A stretch of 64,000 bases of DNA from Acidobacteriota bacterium. GTDB lineage: Bacteria > Acidobacteriota > UBA6911. The notes beneath the pieces are model-generated. The model saw only the letters and a program-made list of their open reading frames with translations. It was not told where the DNA came from and ran no database searches. Where the stretch lies: positions 1 to 64,000 of the forward strand of contig JAAYCX010000011.1 in NCBI GenBank assembly GCA_012729555.1, read 5' to 3'. Below, piece after piece: positions 27,940-40,756 of this stretch (positions are counted from its first letter, which is position 1; each line of letters begins with the position of its first letter). Made by a program: the position numbers and the translations under genes.

Positions 27940-28209
27940 TTGTCACTGACTGTAGAGAAGAAAACGGAATTAGTGGAAGCCTATAAAACTCACCAGAAGG
28001 ATACCGGCTCGCCCGAGGTCCAGATCGCCATTCTGAGCGAGAAGATCTCGTACCTGACCGAGCATTTCAAGGTTCACGCCAAGGACCATCATTCCCGCCG
28101 CGGCCTGCTGCGCATGGTCGGGAAGCGCCGCCGCCTTCTGGATTATCTGAAGGATAAGGACATCAACAGGTACCGGACGGTCATCAACCGGCTCGGCATC
28201 CGCAAGTAG
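27940..28209 (+). CDS. rpsO: 30S ribosomal protein S15
   Basis: S15 binds the central domain of 16S rRNA and forms an intersubunit bridge. Starting at TTG 27940 gives 89 residues, exactly the family length. GGAGGG at 27930-27935 supports that start, whereas the open frame upstream to 27862 has no similarity to S15. The conserved core [40 protein letters not shown] and KRRRLLDYL is intact. The rpsO-pnp order is the common bacterial arrangement; in E. coli S15 represses its own translation through a leader structure, which I cannot confirm here. Confidence 0.97.
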   Translation: MSLTVEKKTELVEAYKTHQKDTGSPEVQIAILSEKISYLTEHFKVHAKDHHSRRGLLRMVGKRRRLLDYLKDKDINRYRTVINRLGIRK

Positions 28210-28297
28210 GGGCTCCTCCGGGAGTCCCTCCGAACAACCGCAGGTCCTGCGTCGCCGGGCGGGTTGCCCGGGCGCGACAAGGGATGCGGCGTTCCCC

Positions 28298-28329
28298 GAA
28301 GCCGGGCCTCGTACGCCGAGCCCGGTTTT
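28298..28329 (+). terminator. Probable Rho-independent terminator after rpsO
   Basis: CCGGGC (28302-28307) pairs with GCCCGG (28320-28325), flanked by A and T bases and followed by TTTT (28326-28329) and more pyrimidines. It lies about 90 bases past the rpsO stop. The stem is short, so partial readthrough to pnp is likely. Confidence 0.5.
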
Positions 28330-28412
28330 CCCCTTTATGGGTACTGAAAGGGGCGCCGGGCGGGTTCGGGGCCTGGTTTTAGAAACGAATACCGGGGGGT
28401 TGGGTGGATTAT

Positions 28413-28493
28413 GAATTATGAGTTATGAGTTAAGGGTTATCGGGCATAATCCTTAACTCAGTACTCATAATCATAATTCCTAGTTCATAATTC
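28413..28493. repeat. AT-rich snap-back repeat
   Basis: An island of roughly 30% GC within GC-rich DNA. The left arm (28413-28440, built of repeated TTATGAGTTA-like units) faces a right arm (28446-28479, TTAACT...CTCATAATCATAATTC). They form an imperfect long hairpin around the loop CGGGC; the inner GAGTTAAGG[G/A]TTAT match is nearly perfect. A further TTCATAATTC follows at 28484-28493. It lies between rpsO and pnp, 45 bases before the pnp start. Confidence 0.6.
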
Positions 28494-28537
28494 CCGCCTG
28501 CCAGCTTCCCGGATTTACCCACACATTGGAGGATAGT

Positions 28538-30745
<2,208 letters not shown>

Positions 30746-30767
30746 CCTCCTGCCGGAACGTTAACCC

Positions 30768-30791
30768 GGGGGCGGCCGTGAGGCCGCCCCC
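30768..30791. terminator. Perfect 10-bp hairpin with GTGA tetraloop after pnp
   Basis: GGGGGCGGCC (30768-30777) and GGCCGCCCCC (30782-30791) pair perfectly around GTGA, a GNRA-type loop. It lies 22 bases past the pnp stop and 18 before larB. No T-run follows, so it may be a processing or stability element or a factor-dependent terminator rather than an intrinsic one. Confidence 0.6.
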
Positions 30792-30808
30792 GCACGCATC
30801 GGGCCGCC

Positions 30809-31567
30809 ATGAATTCGAAACAGGTTCTGGAGTTGCTGGAGCAGGTTCGCCGGGGGGCCGTGTCGCCCGATCAGGGGCTCGAGCGCCTGAAGCATATGCC
30901 CTTCGAGGACCTGGGGTTCGCGCGCGTGGACCATCATCGCGCGCTGCGCCAGGGTTTCCCGGAGGTGATTTTCGGGCCGGGAAAGACCGGGGATCAGATC
31001 GCGGCCATCGTCCGGAGCCTGCTGCGGCAGAAGTCGAACATCCTGGTGACGCGCACCACGGAGGCGGTCTATCGCCGGATCCGCAGGATCACCGCCAGGG
31101 CACGGTTCGATGAGAACGCCCGGGCCGTCACCATCGTTTTCGACAAGACCCTCTACGGCCAGGGGACCATCCACGTGGTGTGCGCCGGTACCAGCGACAT
31201 CCCGGTCGCCGAGGAAGCGGCGCTTACGGCGCGGCTGATGGGGAACGAGGTGCGGACCACCTTCGACGTGGGGGTCGCCGGGATCCACCGCCTCCTGGAC
31301 ATCCGGGAAGAGCTCTCGCGGGCGGCGGTCGTGATCGTGGCGGCCGGGATGGAGGGGGCGCTGGCGAGCGTCGTGGGGGGGCTGCTCCGCGTCCCCGTCA
31401 TCGGGGTCCCCACGAGCATCGGGTACGGCAGCTCCTTCGGCGGGGTGTCCTCGCTGCTGGCCATGCTCAACAGCTGCGCCTCCAACGTGGTGACCGTGAA
31501 CATCGACAACGGTTTCGGCGCCGGATACGTCGCCGGCCTGATCAACCGGAAGCGCGGCACGCCCTGA
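30809..31567 (+). CDS. larB: LarB, nickel-pincer cofactor biosynthesis
   Basis: LarB carboxylates and hydrolyses nicotinic acid adenine dinucleotide to make pyridinium-3,5-biscarboxylic acid mononucleotide, the first step toward the nickel-pincer nucleotide cofactor of lactate racemase and related enzymes. The 252-residue protein has the characteristic N-terminus [20 protein letters not shown]. It also has the central [16 protein letters not shown] and the PurE-like C-terminal domain with [40 protein letters not shown] and [16 protein letters not shown]. LarC and LarE are not in the window. It lies between pnp and dnaG. Confidence 0.92.
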   Translation: MNSKQVLELLEQVRRGAVSPDQGLERLKHMPFEDLGFARVDHHRALRQGFPEVIFGPGKTGDQIAAIVRSLLRQKSNILVTRTTEAVYRRIRRITARARFDENARAVTIVFDKTLYGQGTIHVVCAGTSDIPVAEEAALTARLMGNEVRTTFDVGVAGIHRLLDIREELSRAAVVIVAAGMEGALASVVGGLLRVPVIGVPTSIGYGSSFGGVSSLLAMLNSCASNVVTVNIDNGFGAGYVAGLINRKRGTP

Positions 31568-31690
31568 CGGCCCTTCGCTCCGCCCGTCCCGCCGGCGCCC
31601 GAAAACCCCTTCTCCCCATTGCGGGCGGATTGTGTTATTTTTCTCGGGAGCCATGCAGGAGCGGGAATTTCTTTATCGGCGGCCACGGTA

Positions 31691-33469
31691 ATGCCTTTCT
31701 TCGAGGATCACGTACTGGACGAGGTTCGCAACTCCGTCAATATTGTATCCCTGGTTTCCGAGTATGTGAGCCTGCGCAAGCGCGGGCGCAACCACCTCGC
31801 CCGCTGCCCCTTCCACAACGAAAAGACCCCCTCCTTCAACGTCAACGAGGAAAAGCAGATCTTCATGTGTTTCGGCTGCGGCCTGGGGGGCGACGTCTTC
31901 AAGTTCATCATGCAGATCGAGCATCTTTCCTTCCCGGAGTCGGTGCGGTTTCTGGCGGAGCGTTCGGGAATCCGGCTCCCGGAGGCCTCCCCCGCCCACC
32001 CGGCCGCCGCCGTTTCCGGCTCCGACGCCCTGCGCAAGGCGATGGCCGAGGCCGTGGCCACCTACCACCACTGTCTGCGCCACACCGAGGAGGGGAAGAG
32101 CGCGCTCCGGTACCTGGCCGACCGGGGCATCACCGAGGAGACCATCGGGCGTTTCAGCCTCGGCTACTCCCCCTCCGGGGGGAATTACCTGGTCCCCCTC
32201 CTGCAGAAAAAGGGGTTCGCGCTCCAGGTGCTCGAGGATTGCGGGCTGGCGAAACGTTCGGAGGACGGGGGCCGGGCCTACGACAGTTTCCGGGGCAGGA
32301 TCATGTTCCCCATCACCGACGTCCAGGGCCGCCCGGTCGCTTTCGGCGCGCGGGCCACGGACGGGCGGCCGCCGAAGTATTTGAATTCGCCCGAGACCCG
32401 GCTTTATAATAAGAGCCGGAACCTTTTTGGCTTGAGCTTCGCCAAGGACGCCATCCGGGAACGGGGGTACGCCATCCTGGTCGAAGGGTACATGGATTTC
32501 GTCATTCCCTTCCAGCAGGGGGTGCACAACCTGGTGGCTTCCCTGGGAACGAGTCTGACGCCGCAGCAGGTGGAATTGTTGGGCCGCTATACGCACGAGG
32601 CCGTGGTGAGCTACGATCCGGATTCCGCGGGACTGGCCGCCGCGCAAAGATCGCTCGACCTCTTTCTGGAGGGGGACTTCCGGGTGAAGGTTCTCCGTCT
32701 CCCCGAGGGGCAGGACCCGGATGCCTTCGTCCGCGCGAGCGGGGCCGATGCCTACCGGGAGAAGGCGGAAGCTGCGGTCCCCTACCTCGAGTTCGTGCTC
32801 GAAGCCGCCATCGGCAGCCAGGGCGCGCTGGACGATCCCAAAAACAAGATCCAGGTCATGAACACGGTGCTCCCCTACCTGGCGCGGCTGCCCAGCGCGG
32901 TGGAGCGCTCGGAATACGTGTTCCGGTTCGCCCGCAGGCTGGGGATCGAGGACCGGCAGCTGCTGGCCGAGACCAAGCGCGCGGCGCAGCAGAAGCGGGG
33001 GCGGCTGGGCGAGGAGACGGTGGCGAGGGCCGTGTCGATGAGAACGGCGGAAAAGAAGCTGCTCCAGCTTCTCGTCGGGCACGAGGAACTGCAGGAGCGG
33101 ATCCTCCCCCTCTGCTGCCGGCAGGATTTCGAGGGCCTGGCGGGGGAGAAGATCTTCGCCGCCCTGCTCGACGGGTTCGACCGGGGCGAAAAGAGCGGCT
33201 TCGCGGACCTCCACCGGCGTTTCGCGGGCGAGCCCGAACAGGACCTGCTGGCCCACCTGGAAATGGAGGAGATGCCGGAAAGCCCCTCGACCGATACGGC
33301 GGAGAGTTTCCTGAACGCACTGCGGACCCTGAGACTGACGGCGTACAGGCAGCAGATCGTGCTGGAAATCGCGGAGGCGGCCGGGCGGAACGACGAGGAG
33401 ACGCTCACCCGTTTGCTCGAGCAGCGCGTCGCCGTGGACCGGGAACTGGTCGGTCTTTCCAGCAAATAG
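31691..33469 (+). CDS. dnaG: DNA primase
   Basis: Makes the RNA primers for chromosomal replication. It has 592 residues starting [19 protein letters not shown] at ATG 31691; no good Shine-Dalgarno sequence is seen. The N-terminal CHC2 zinc ribbon shows [13 protein letters not shown] and [13 protein letters not shown]. The catalytic TOPRIM domain shows the acidic motif [17 protein letters not shown] and later [15 protein letters not shown]. The C-terminal helicase-binding region (about 430-592) is helical. It is followed 20 bases later by rpoD, the dnaG-rpoD part of the macromolecular synthesis operon; rpsU is not adjacent. Confidence 0.95.
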   Translation: MPFFEDHVLDEVRNSVNIVSLVSEYVSLRKRGRNHLARCPFHNEKTPSFNVNEEKQIFMCFGCGLGGDVFKFIMQIEHLSFPESVRFLAERSGIRLPEASPAHPAAAVSGSDALRKAMAEAVATYHHCLRHTEEGKSALRYLADRGITEETIGRFSLGYSPSGGNYLVPLLQKKGFALQVLEDCGLAKRSEDGGRAYDSFRGRIMFPITDVQGRPVAFGARATDGRPPKYLNSPETRLYNKSRNLFGLSFAKDAIRERGYAILVEGYMDFVIPFQQGVHNLVASLGTSLTPQQVELLGRYTHEAVVSYDPDSAGLAAAQRSLDLFLEGDFRVKVLRLPEGQDPDAFVRASGADAYREKAEAAVPYLEFVLEAAIGSQGALDDPKNKIQVMNTVLPYLARLPSAVERSEYVFRFARRLGIEDRQLLAETKRAAQQKRGRLGEETVARAVSMRTAEKKLLQLLVGHEELQERILPLCCRQDFEGLAGEKIFAALLDGFDRGEKSGFADLHRRFAGEPEQDLLAHLEMEEMPESPSTDTAESFLNALRTLRLTAYRQQIVLEIAEAAGRNDEETLTRLLEQRVAVDRELVGLSSK

Positions 33470-33489
33470 AGGGGAAAGGAGACAGCGGT

Positions 33490-35184
<1,695 letters not shown>

Positions 35185-35272
35185 CCGCCGGGAATTCCCC
35201 CCGCGGCCCCTTGCAATTGCCCCGCGATCCCAATATCCTGCGCCTGCAAACCTGAAAGGATCGGACTGCGTC

Positions 35273-38260
35273 GTGACCCATCGCATAGAGATCGGATTGA
35301 AGCGGGGCGTGGTGGACGCCCGGGGCCGCGCCGTCGCGGCCCGGGCGCACCGTTTTCTTCGGCTTCCCGTGGTGTCCTGCCGGACGCGCGATGTCTACAA
35401 GCTGGACCTCGTGCTCTCGCCCGGCGAGCTCCGGAAGATCCGGACCGCCTTCACCGATCCCGTCATCTGCCGCTCCGCCGCGGGCCGGCTCCCCCCCCCG
35501 CGTTTCGACTGGATGGTCGAGGTGGGGTTCCGGCCGGGGGTGACCGATAACGTCGGTTCGACCGCCTGCGCCGTGGCCCGCGACGTCCTGGACCGCCCCC
35601 TGGGCCGTGACGAGTCGGTCTACACCTCCATCCAGTACTTTTTCCGCGGCGCGCTCGCGCGCCCCGACGTGGAGCACCTGTCCCGGGACCTGCTTGCCAA
35701 CCCCCTGATCCATTCGATCCGGATCTTCTCTCCCGGCGAGTGGGCCGCCTCCGGCATCGACCTGGAGGTCCCCGCCGTCCGGGAGCAGGCCGGCATCCGG
35801 GTCGGCAGCTACGACCTGGGAGTCCCGGACGCGGAACTGCTGCGCATCAGCCGGGAGGGGATCCTCTCGCTCAGCCTCGAGGAGATGCACGCCGTCCGGG
35901 ACTATTTCGCCTCGGACGATGTGAGCCGCCGGCGGGAAGCGATGGGGCTCCCCCTCCACCCCACGGACGTGGAACTCGAGTGCATCGCCCAGACCTGGTC
36001 GGAACACTGCAAGCACAAGATCTTCGCCGCGCGTGTGCACTACGTGGACGAGACCGGTGCCGGGGAGTGGATCGACTCCCTCTTCAAGACCTGCATCCGG
36101 GACGCCACGGCCAAAATCGGCGCGCAGGTGGACTGGCTGGTCTCGGTCTTCAGCGACAACGCCGGCATCATCCGCTTCAACGACCGGTACCACGTCTCCT
36201 GCAAGGTCGAGACCCACAACACCCCTTCGGCGCTCGATCCCTACGGCGGCGCCATCACGGGGATCGTGGGGGTGAACCGCGACCCGATGGGGACGGGCAT
36301 GGGGTGCGAGCTTCTGGCCAACGTCTGGGGCTACTGCCTCGGGTCCCCCTTTTACGAAGGGGACCTGCCGGAGGGGCTGATGCACCCGCGCCGCATCCGC
36401 GACGGAGTGCACCAGGGCGTCATCGACGGCGGGAACCAGAGCGGCATCCCGTGGGTCCGGGGCTTCGAGCGCTTCGACGAACGCTACCTGGGCAAGCCGC
36501 TGGTGTACTGCGGCACCGTCGGCCGCATTCCGCTCCTGGTGGGCGGGAGGCCGTCGGAGCGCAAGGAGATCTCCCCCGGCGATGTCATCGTCATGTGCGG
36601 CGGGCGCATCGGCATGGACGGGATTCACGGCGCCACCTTTTCCTCCGAGGAGCTGCGCAAGGAGTCGCCGGCCCAGGCGGTCCAGATCGGCGACCCGATC
36701 ACCCAGCGCAACATGTACGAGTTCCTGATGGAGGCGCGCGACCGGGGGCTCTACCGCGCCATCACCGACAACGGCGCCGGGGGGCTGAGTTCGTCCATCG
36801 GTGAGATGAGCCGGATCTCGGGGGGGGCGGACCTGGACCTGCGGAAAGCCCCCCTCAAGTACGACGGGCTGCAGCCCTGGGAGATCCTCCTGTCGGAGGC
36901 CCAGGAGAGGATGTCGCTCGCGGTCCCGCCGGAGTGCCTGGAGGCGCTGGTGGAGCTGGCGCGGCGGCGCGAGGTGGAAGCGACGGCGCTGGGCACCTTC
37001 ACCTCCACCGGCCAGTTCGTAGTCCGCTACGGGGAGCGGGTGGTGGCCGGCCTCGACCTCGAGTTCCTGCACGAGGGGGGGCCGCGCCTGACGCTGGAGG
37101 CCCTCTGGGAGCCCCCGCGGGTCGCTCCCCCGCGCCCGGCGCGCCGGGGCGCGCGCACGGGGCGCCTCCTCGGCCTGCTCCGCGGGCTCAACGTCTGCTC
37201 CCGGGAGTTCAAATCGCGGCAGTACGACGGCGAGGTCAAGGGTCTCAGCGTGGTGAAGCCCTTCGTCGGGGTCCAGAGCGACGTCCCGGCCGACGCCGCC
37301 GTCATGAGGGTGGAGCACGGCTCGGTCGAGGGGATCGTCCTGGCCGAGGGGATCAACCCCTTCTACTCGGACCTGGACACCTACGGGATGATGGCCAGCG
37401 TCATCGACGAGGCGGTGCGGCGGGTGGTGAGCGCCGGCGGGAGGCTCGACCGGATCGCCGGGCTGGACAACTTCTGCTGGCCCGACCCGGTCGAGTCGGA
37501 CCGGAACCCCGACGGGCGCTACAAGATGGCGCAGCTCGTGCGCGCCAACAAGGCCCTGTACGACGTCACCACCGCCTACCGGGTGCCGGTCATCTCGGGC
37601 AAGGACAGCATGAAGAACGATTCGGTCCGGGGCGGGCGGAAGATCTCCATCCCCCCCACGGTCCTCTTCTCGGCCATCGGCAAAATCGACGACGTCCGGA
37701 CGGCGGTCACGATGTATTTCAAGCGCCCCGGCGATCCCGTATACGTGCTGGGGCTCACCCGCGCGGAGCTGGGGGGGTCGGAATTCCACCGGATGCTCGC
37801 GCGCGAGCAGGGGACGCCCGGGGCGTACGGGGGGCGGCTCCCCGGCCTCGACGTCGAGCGGGCGCTCGAGACCTACCGGGCGATGAACGAGGCCGCCGCG
37901 CGCAGCCTGCTGCTCTCGTCGCACACGCCCACCCTCGGGGGGCTCGGGGTGGCGCTCGGGCTCGCCGCCGTCGGCGGCGGCCTGGGCGCCGAGGTCGACC
38001 TGGGCGCCGTCCCATCCGATGAGACGCTCGACGACGACGCGCGCCTTTTCTCGGAATCGAACAGCCGTTTCGTCATCAGCTGCGCCCCCGGGGACGCCGC
38101 CGAACTCGAGGCGCTTCTGCGCGGGCTGCCGCTGGCCCGCGTCGGCACCGTGACCGCCTCCGGCCGGCTCCGCGTCGCGGGGAGCGGGGGGCGTTTGGTG
38201 GTGGATGTCGAAACCGAAGCGCTCCGGCGCGCATTCAAGGAAACCCTGTATGGCATTTGA
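35273..38260 (+). CDS. purL: Phosphoribosylformylglycinamidine synthase, PurS-like + PurL fusion
   Basis: Catalyses the ATP-dependent conversion of FGAR to FGAM in purine synthesis, using ammonia from PurQ. The 995 residues are longer than a small PurL (about 740). Residues 1-75 ([20 protein letters not shown]) and about 78-160 ([20 protein letters not shown]) look like two tandem PurS-like units, as in the N-terminus of large-type PurL. The synthase core shows [36 protein letters not shown] (metal and substrate binding) and [15 protein letters not shown], with the second half-domain [13 protein letters not shown]. No glutaminase domain is fused. GTG 35273 is the start. The 3' end overlaps purQ by 11 bases. 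Confidence 0.93.
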   Translation: MTHRIEIGLKRGVVDARGRAVAARAHRFLRLPVVSCRTRDVYKLDLVLSPGELRKIRTAFTDPVICRSAAGRLPPPRFDWMVEVGFRPGVTDNVGSTACAVARDVLDRPLGRDESVYTSIQYFFRGALARPDVEHLSRDLLANPLIHSIRIFSPGEWAASGIDLEVPAVREQAGIRVGSYDLGVPDAELLRISREGILSLSLEEMHAVRDYFASDDVSRRREAMGLPLHPTDVELECIAQTWSEHCKHKIFAARVHYVDETGAGEWIDSLFKTCIRDATAKIGAQVDWLVSVFSDNAGIIRFNDRYHVSCKVETHNTPSALDPYGGAITGIVGVNRDPMGTGMGCELLANVWGYCLGSPFYEGDLPEGLMHPRRIRDGVHQGVIDGGNQSGIPWVRGFERFDERYLGKPLVYCGTVGRIPLLVGGRPSERKEISPGDVIVMCGGRIGMDGIHGATFSSEELRKESPAQAVQIGDPITQRNMYEFLMEARDRGLYRAITDNGAGGLSSSIGEMSRISGGADLDLRKAPLKYDGLQPWEILLSEAQERMSLAVPPECLEALVELARRREVEATALGTFTSTGQFVVRYGERVVAGLDLEFLHEGGPRLTLEALWEPPRVAPPRPARRGARTGRLLGLLRGLNVCSREFKSRQYDGEVKGLSVVKPFVGVQSDVPADAAVMRVEHGSVEGIVLAEGINPFYSDLDTYGMMASVIDEAVRRVVSAGGRLDRIAGLDNFCWPDPVESDRNPDGRYKMAQLVRANKALYDVTTAYRVPVISGKDSMKNDSVRGGRKISIPPTVLFSAIGKIDDVRTAVTMYFKRPGDPVYVLGLTRAELGGSEFHRMLAREQGTPGAYGGRLPGLDVERALETYRAMNEAAARSLLLSSHTPTLGGLGVALGLAAVGGGLGAEVDLGAVPSDETLDDDARLFSESNSRFVISCAPGDAAELEALLRGLPLARVGTVTASGRLRVAGSGGRLVVDVETEALRRAFKETLYGI

Positions 38261-39050
38261 CACTCCGGTCTGCATCATCACGGGCTACGGGCTCAACTGC
38301 GAGGCCGAATCGAAGGTCGCGTGGGAGATGGCGGGGGCCCGGGCCGACCTCGTCCACTTCAGCGATCTCGTCGAGCGGCCGGCTCGCCTCAGGGACTACG
38401 CGGCGCTGATGTTCATCGGGGGGTTCTCCTACGGGGACCACATGACCTCGGGCCACGTCTTCGCCCTGCGCACCCGCCACCGGCTGAGTGGAGAACTGGA
38501 GCGCTTCATCGGCGGGGGGAAACTGATCCTGGGGGTGTGCAACGGTTTCCAGATCATGGTGAAGCTGGGGCTGCTGCCGGGGCTCGACCGCGATTACTTC
38601 ACGCAGCGCCTGTCGGTGGTGCAGAACGACTGCGGCGCCTTCCAGAACCGCTGGTCGACGCTGCGCTTCGAGCCCGCCTCCCCCTGCGTCTTCACCCGCG
38701 GCCTCACCCATTTCCCCCTCCCGATCCGCCACGGGGAGGGGAAGGTCTTTACCCTGGATCGGCGCCTGCTCGAGCGGCTGGAGGCGCTCGGGTGCGTCCC
38801 CTGCCGCTACGCCGACCCCGCGACGGGACTGCCGACCCAGGAGTTCCCCCACAATCCCAACGGGAGCCTGAACGCGATCGCCGGCCTGTGCGACCCCTCC
38901 GGCCGCATCTTCGGCCTGATGCCCCACCCGGAGGCCTACCTCTACCCGGAAAACCACCCGCAGTGGGAGCTGCAGAAGCTCGACGGCACCCTCCCCGCGG
39001 AGGGCCTCGGCCTCCTCCTGTTCCGCAACGCCGTCGACTACCTCAAGTAA
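38250..39050 (+). CDS. purQ: Phosphoribosylformylglycinamidine synthase glutaminase subunit
   Basis: A class I glutamine amidotransferase that supplies ammonia to PurL. It has 266 residues from ATG 38250 ([18 protein letters not shown]). The catalytic cysteine lies in LILGVCNGFQIMVKLGLLP (about residues 92-110), with GGFSYGDHMTSGHVFA ahead of it. The His/Glu pair is in FGLMPHPEAYLYPENHP near the end. Between them FPLPIRHGEGKVF is typical of the family. It is translated with overlap from purL, so a 1:1 complex is expected. A copy of the 88-bp repeat begins five bases after its stop. Confidence 0.94.
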   Translation: MAFDTPVCIITGYGLNCEAESKVAWEMAGARADLVHFSDLVERPARLRDYAALMFIGGFSYGDHMTSGHVFALRTRHRLSGELERFIGGGKLILGVCNGFQIMVKLGLLPGLDRDYFTQRLSVVQNDCGAFQNRWSTLRFEPASPCVFTRGLTHFPLPIRHGEGKVFTLDRRLLERLEALGCVPCRYADPATGLPTQEFPHNPNGSLNAIAGLCDPSGRIFGLMPHPEAYLYPENHPQWELQKLDGTLPAEGLGLLLFRNAVDYLK

Positions 39051-39054
39051 AAAT

Positions 39055-39142
39055 GGGGACGGACCAGGTTTATTGTTGTCCCCATTGCAGATAGCCGCGT
39101 CATAGAACCCGTAAGTCCACCTTTGTCCCCGCCGCCCGCCCC
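39055..39142 (+). repeat. 88-bp direct repeat, copy 1 (upstream of brnTA)
   Basis: Matches 39781-39868 at 80 of 88 positions without gaps. It begins GGGGACGGACCAGG, has an internal TTGTCCCC that is inverted relative to the first GGGGAC, and ends TTTGTCCCC-GCC-GCCCGCCCC. It sits directly after purQ and before the brnT promoter. Confidence 0.85.
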
Positions 39143-39188
39143 GAGTTCCGCAGGAATGCGCCTATGCTTTGTACGGCGCAAGATCTTC

Positions 39189-39216
39189 TTGAAAACATAT
39201 ATATATGGTATATACT
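39189..39216 (+). promoter_or_regulatory. Sigma-70 promoter of brnTA
   Basis: TTGAAA (39189-39194), 16 bases, TATACT (39211-39216), embedded in an alternating AT stretch. The expected start site is at or next to ATG 39223, so the transcript would be leaderless for brnT. Type II modules usually autorepress here through BrnA-BrnT binding. Confidence 0.75.
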
Positions 39217-39222
39217 GAAAAC

Positions 39223-39516
39223 ATGAAATTCGAATGGGATGAGGAGAAAGCCCATCGGAATCCGCTCAAGCACGGCATTTCCTTCGGTCAGGCGGTTACG
39301 GCATTCGATGGCCCCTTTGCCTTGGTGGCTGCCGATGAAAAGCACTCCAGCGCAGTAGAAATTCGGGAGTGGCTGATCGGCGAATCGGATGATGGAGTGC
39401 TCGTGGTGGTATTCACAAGACGTCGGCGCGGGCAGGTGCATCGCATCATCGGTGCCCGGCAGGCGAATCGCCGTGAAAGGAAGAGATATGAAGAATTCAG
39501 AGGATTTTCCCTTTGA
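39223..39516 (+). CDS. brnT: BrnT-family toxin
   Basis: A small RelE-fold ribonuclease toxin that blocks translation; 97 residues. The start MKFEWDEEKAHRNPLKHGIS is the family hallmark, followed by FGQAVTAFDGP. The basic and acidic patches (RGQVHRIIGARQANRRERKRYE) supply RNA-binding and catalytic positions. ATG 39205 is in frame but lies inside the promoter, so ATG 39223 was preferred. The gene overlaps brnA by 29 bases, the usual coupled arrangement, and the pair is flanked by two copies of an 88-bp repeat. Confidence 0.9.
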   Translation: MKFEWDEEKAHRNPLKHGISFGQAVTAFDGPFALVAADEKHSSAVEIREWLIGESDDGVLVVVFTRRRRGQVHRIIGARQANRRERKRYEEFRGFSL

Positions 39517-39754
39517 AAAGGCCAGACGGGTCACCAGGAAAGAACGGGATGCTGCCCGCAAGGCGATAGAGGCCAAAACCGGCAAGCCTCGTCCGCCGCG
39601 AGGCCGACCGGCGAAAGCAGAAGAGGAGAAATATCAGCCCACATCGATTCGGTTACACCCCAAAGTATTAGCCTGGGCACGCAGGGAAGCCCGGAAACGC
39701 GGCGTGGGCTACCAGACCATTATCAACGAAGTCTTGTTGGAAAAAGCGGGGTAA
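39488..39754 (+). CDS. brnA: BrnA-family antitoxin
   Basis: An 88-residue antitoxin that neutralises BrnT and represses the operon. An N-terminal BrnT-binding, charged region (ARRVTRKERDAARKAIEAKT) is followed by a Pro/Arg linker. The C-terminal ribbon-helix-helix-type DNA-binding unit contains PTSIRLHPKVLAWARREA and GVGYQTIINEVLLEKA. ATG 39488 is preceded by AAGGAAGAG and lies inside brnT. Confidence 0.88.
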   Translation: MKNSEDFPFEKARRVTRKERDAARKAIEAKTGKPRPPRGRPAKAEEEKYQPTSIRLHPKVLAWARREARKRGVGYQTIINEVLLEKAG

Positions 39755-39780
39755 CCGTTGACGATTCGGGGATACAGTTC

Positions 39781-39868
39781 GGGGACGGACCAGGCTTATT
39801 GTTGTCCCCATTGCAGATAGCGGCGCCATAGAACCCATAAGTTCGCGTTTGTCCCCGTCGCCCGCCCC
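39781..39868 (+). repeat. 88-bp direct repeat, copy 2 (downstream of brnTA)
   Basis: The second copy of the repeat at 39055-39142, same orientation, eight substitutions. It begins 26 bases after the brnA stop. Together the copies frame the toxin-antitoxin module. Confidence 0.85.
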
Positions 39869-39924
39869 ATCCGGACCCGTCTCAACCGCTCGCGCTGCAG
39901 ATTCGTGCGCCGGCGCATTCGCGC

Positions 39925-39953
39925 TTTACCGCGATAGGGCTCCATGCTACTCT
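39925..39953 (+). promoter_or_regulatory. Promoter of the CAU tRNA gene
   Basis: TTTACC (39925-39930), 17 bases, TACTCT (39948-39953) with an upstream TG (extended -10, ATGCTACTCTGA). The tRNA begins 17 bases past the -10. The same -10 block recurs upstream of nadA. Confidence 0.6.
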
Positions 39954-39969
39954 GACGCATACCACAAAA

Positions 39970-40046
39970 GGGCCTATAGCTCAGTTGGTTAGAGCAGCTG
40001 ACTCATAATCAGCGGGTCGGGGGTTCAAGTCCCTCTGGGCCCACCA
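39970..40046 (+). tRNA. tRNA with CAT anticodon (Ile2 or elongator Met)
   Basis: A complete 77-base tRNA. The acceptor stem GGGCCTA/TGGGCCC holds with one G-T pair. The D arm is TAGCTCAGTTGGTTAGAGC. The anticodon arm GCTGA-CTCATAA-TCAGC has CAT in the loop. The T arm GGGGG/CCCTC contains TTCAAGT. CCA is encoded at 40044-40046. The GACTCATAATC anticodon-arm context resembles the lysidine-modified tRNA-Ile2 of E. coli, but an elongator tRNA-Met cannot be excluded by eye. It is not an initiator, because the acceptor stem is fully paired at its first position. Confidence 0.92.
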
Positions 40047-40163
40047 CAAAACAAAGCACTTACGGCCGACAGCAAATCCCCTCAAACCCCTCCGGGTAAC
40101 GCCGGGGTACCTGAATCAGCTCGAAATCCCCCGATTGGGTTGATTGTCCTGTGCCTGGGATGT

Positions 40164-40535
40164 TTATTCCGCGGCCCTGAGCGGGCAGCGGACGCGTACG
40201 TGGACGGGATCGACGACGGCGACGCAGGTGCCGAGTTTATCGAGATCTGTGCGGCGGACAAAATCGGTGATGAAGGCATTGACGGACAGCGGGCTCAAGG
40301 AAAGCGGGCGGAAGAGAATGACGCCGGGATGGGAGCCAGGGGGATACTTGCGCAGGTCGGCGAACTCGACATCCAGGGTCAGGAGCATACGTTGTTCTTT
40401 TCTGGCCGCTTGTGCGATCTCGGTATCGGGATGGGAAAGAAGATTCTCGTCAGCTGCGGTCAAGACGTCATGCCCCAGTTCGATCAATGCCGGTTTGAGG
40501 TGATGGGAGAGATTTTCATCCAGCTTGAGGTTCAT
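40164..40535 (-). CDS. PIN-like DUF5615 protein, probable toxin
   Basis: A 123-residue protein of the Mut7-C/PIN-like DUF5615 group. It starts MNLKLDENLSHHLKPALIEL, where D6 is the first acidic active-site residue of the PIN fold. The later LLTLDVEFADLRKYPPGSHPGVILFR carries the second conserved Asp. Such proteins are candidate ribonuclease toxins paired with DUF433 antitoxins. Its start overlaps the stop of the upstream DUF433 gene by one base (TAATG). The start has no strong Shine-Dalgarno sequence, consistent with coupled translation. The toxin role is inferred from genome context known for the family. Confidence 0.8.
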   Translation of the reverse strand: MNLKLDENLSHHLKPALIELGHDVLTAADENLLSHPDTEIAQAARKEQRMLLTLDVEFADLRKYPPGSHPGVILFRPLSLSPLSVNAFITDFVRRTDLDKLGTCVAVVDPVHVRVRCPLRAAE

Positions 40536-40756
40536 TACAGAGTGCCCGTCTTCCAGACGCTCTCGTGCGCGAGGTCTGCGGCATAGGCGAGACAGGCGTG
40601 AATGTCGTCTCTCGTCAGTTGCGGATAGTGATCCATCAGGTCCGGTTCGGACATGCCTTCGGCCAGACCGTCCAAAATCACGGCGATCTCGATGCGGGTG
40701 TCGCGAATGCAGGGCCTGCCGCCGCATACGTCGGGTTTGGAAGTAACCCTTTCCAT
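40535..40756 (-). CDS. DUF433 protein, probable antitoxin
   Basis: A 73-residue protein with the DUF433 core CGGRPCIRDTRIEIAVILDG, then LAEGMSEPDLMDHYPQLTRDDIHACLAYA. The family is a small helix-turn-helix-like fold usually found as the partner of a PIN or DUF5615 toxin. ATG 40756 gives a start (MERVTSKPDV) like other members. GTG 40774, with GGGAG ten bases upstream, is an alternative adding six residues. The frame continues upstream to 40939 without recognisable homology. The pair lies 120 bases downstream of the CAU tRNA on the opposite strand. Confidence 0.78.
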   Translation of the reverse strand: MERVTSKPDVCGGRPCIRDTRIEIAVILDGLAEGMSEPDLMDHYPQLTRDDIHACLAYAADLAHESVWKTGTL

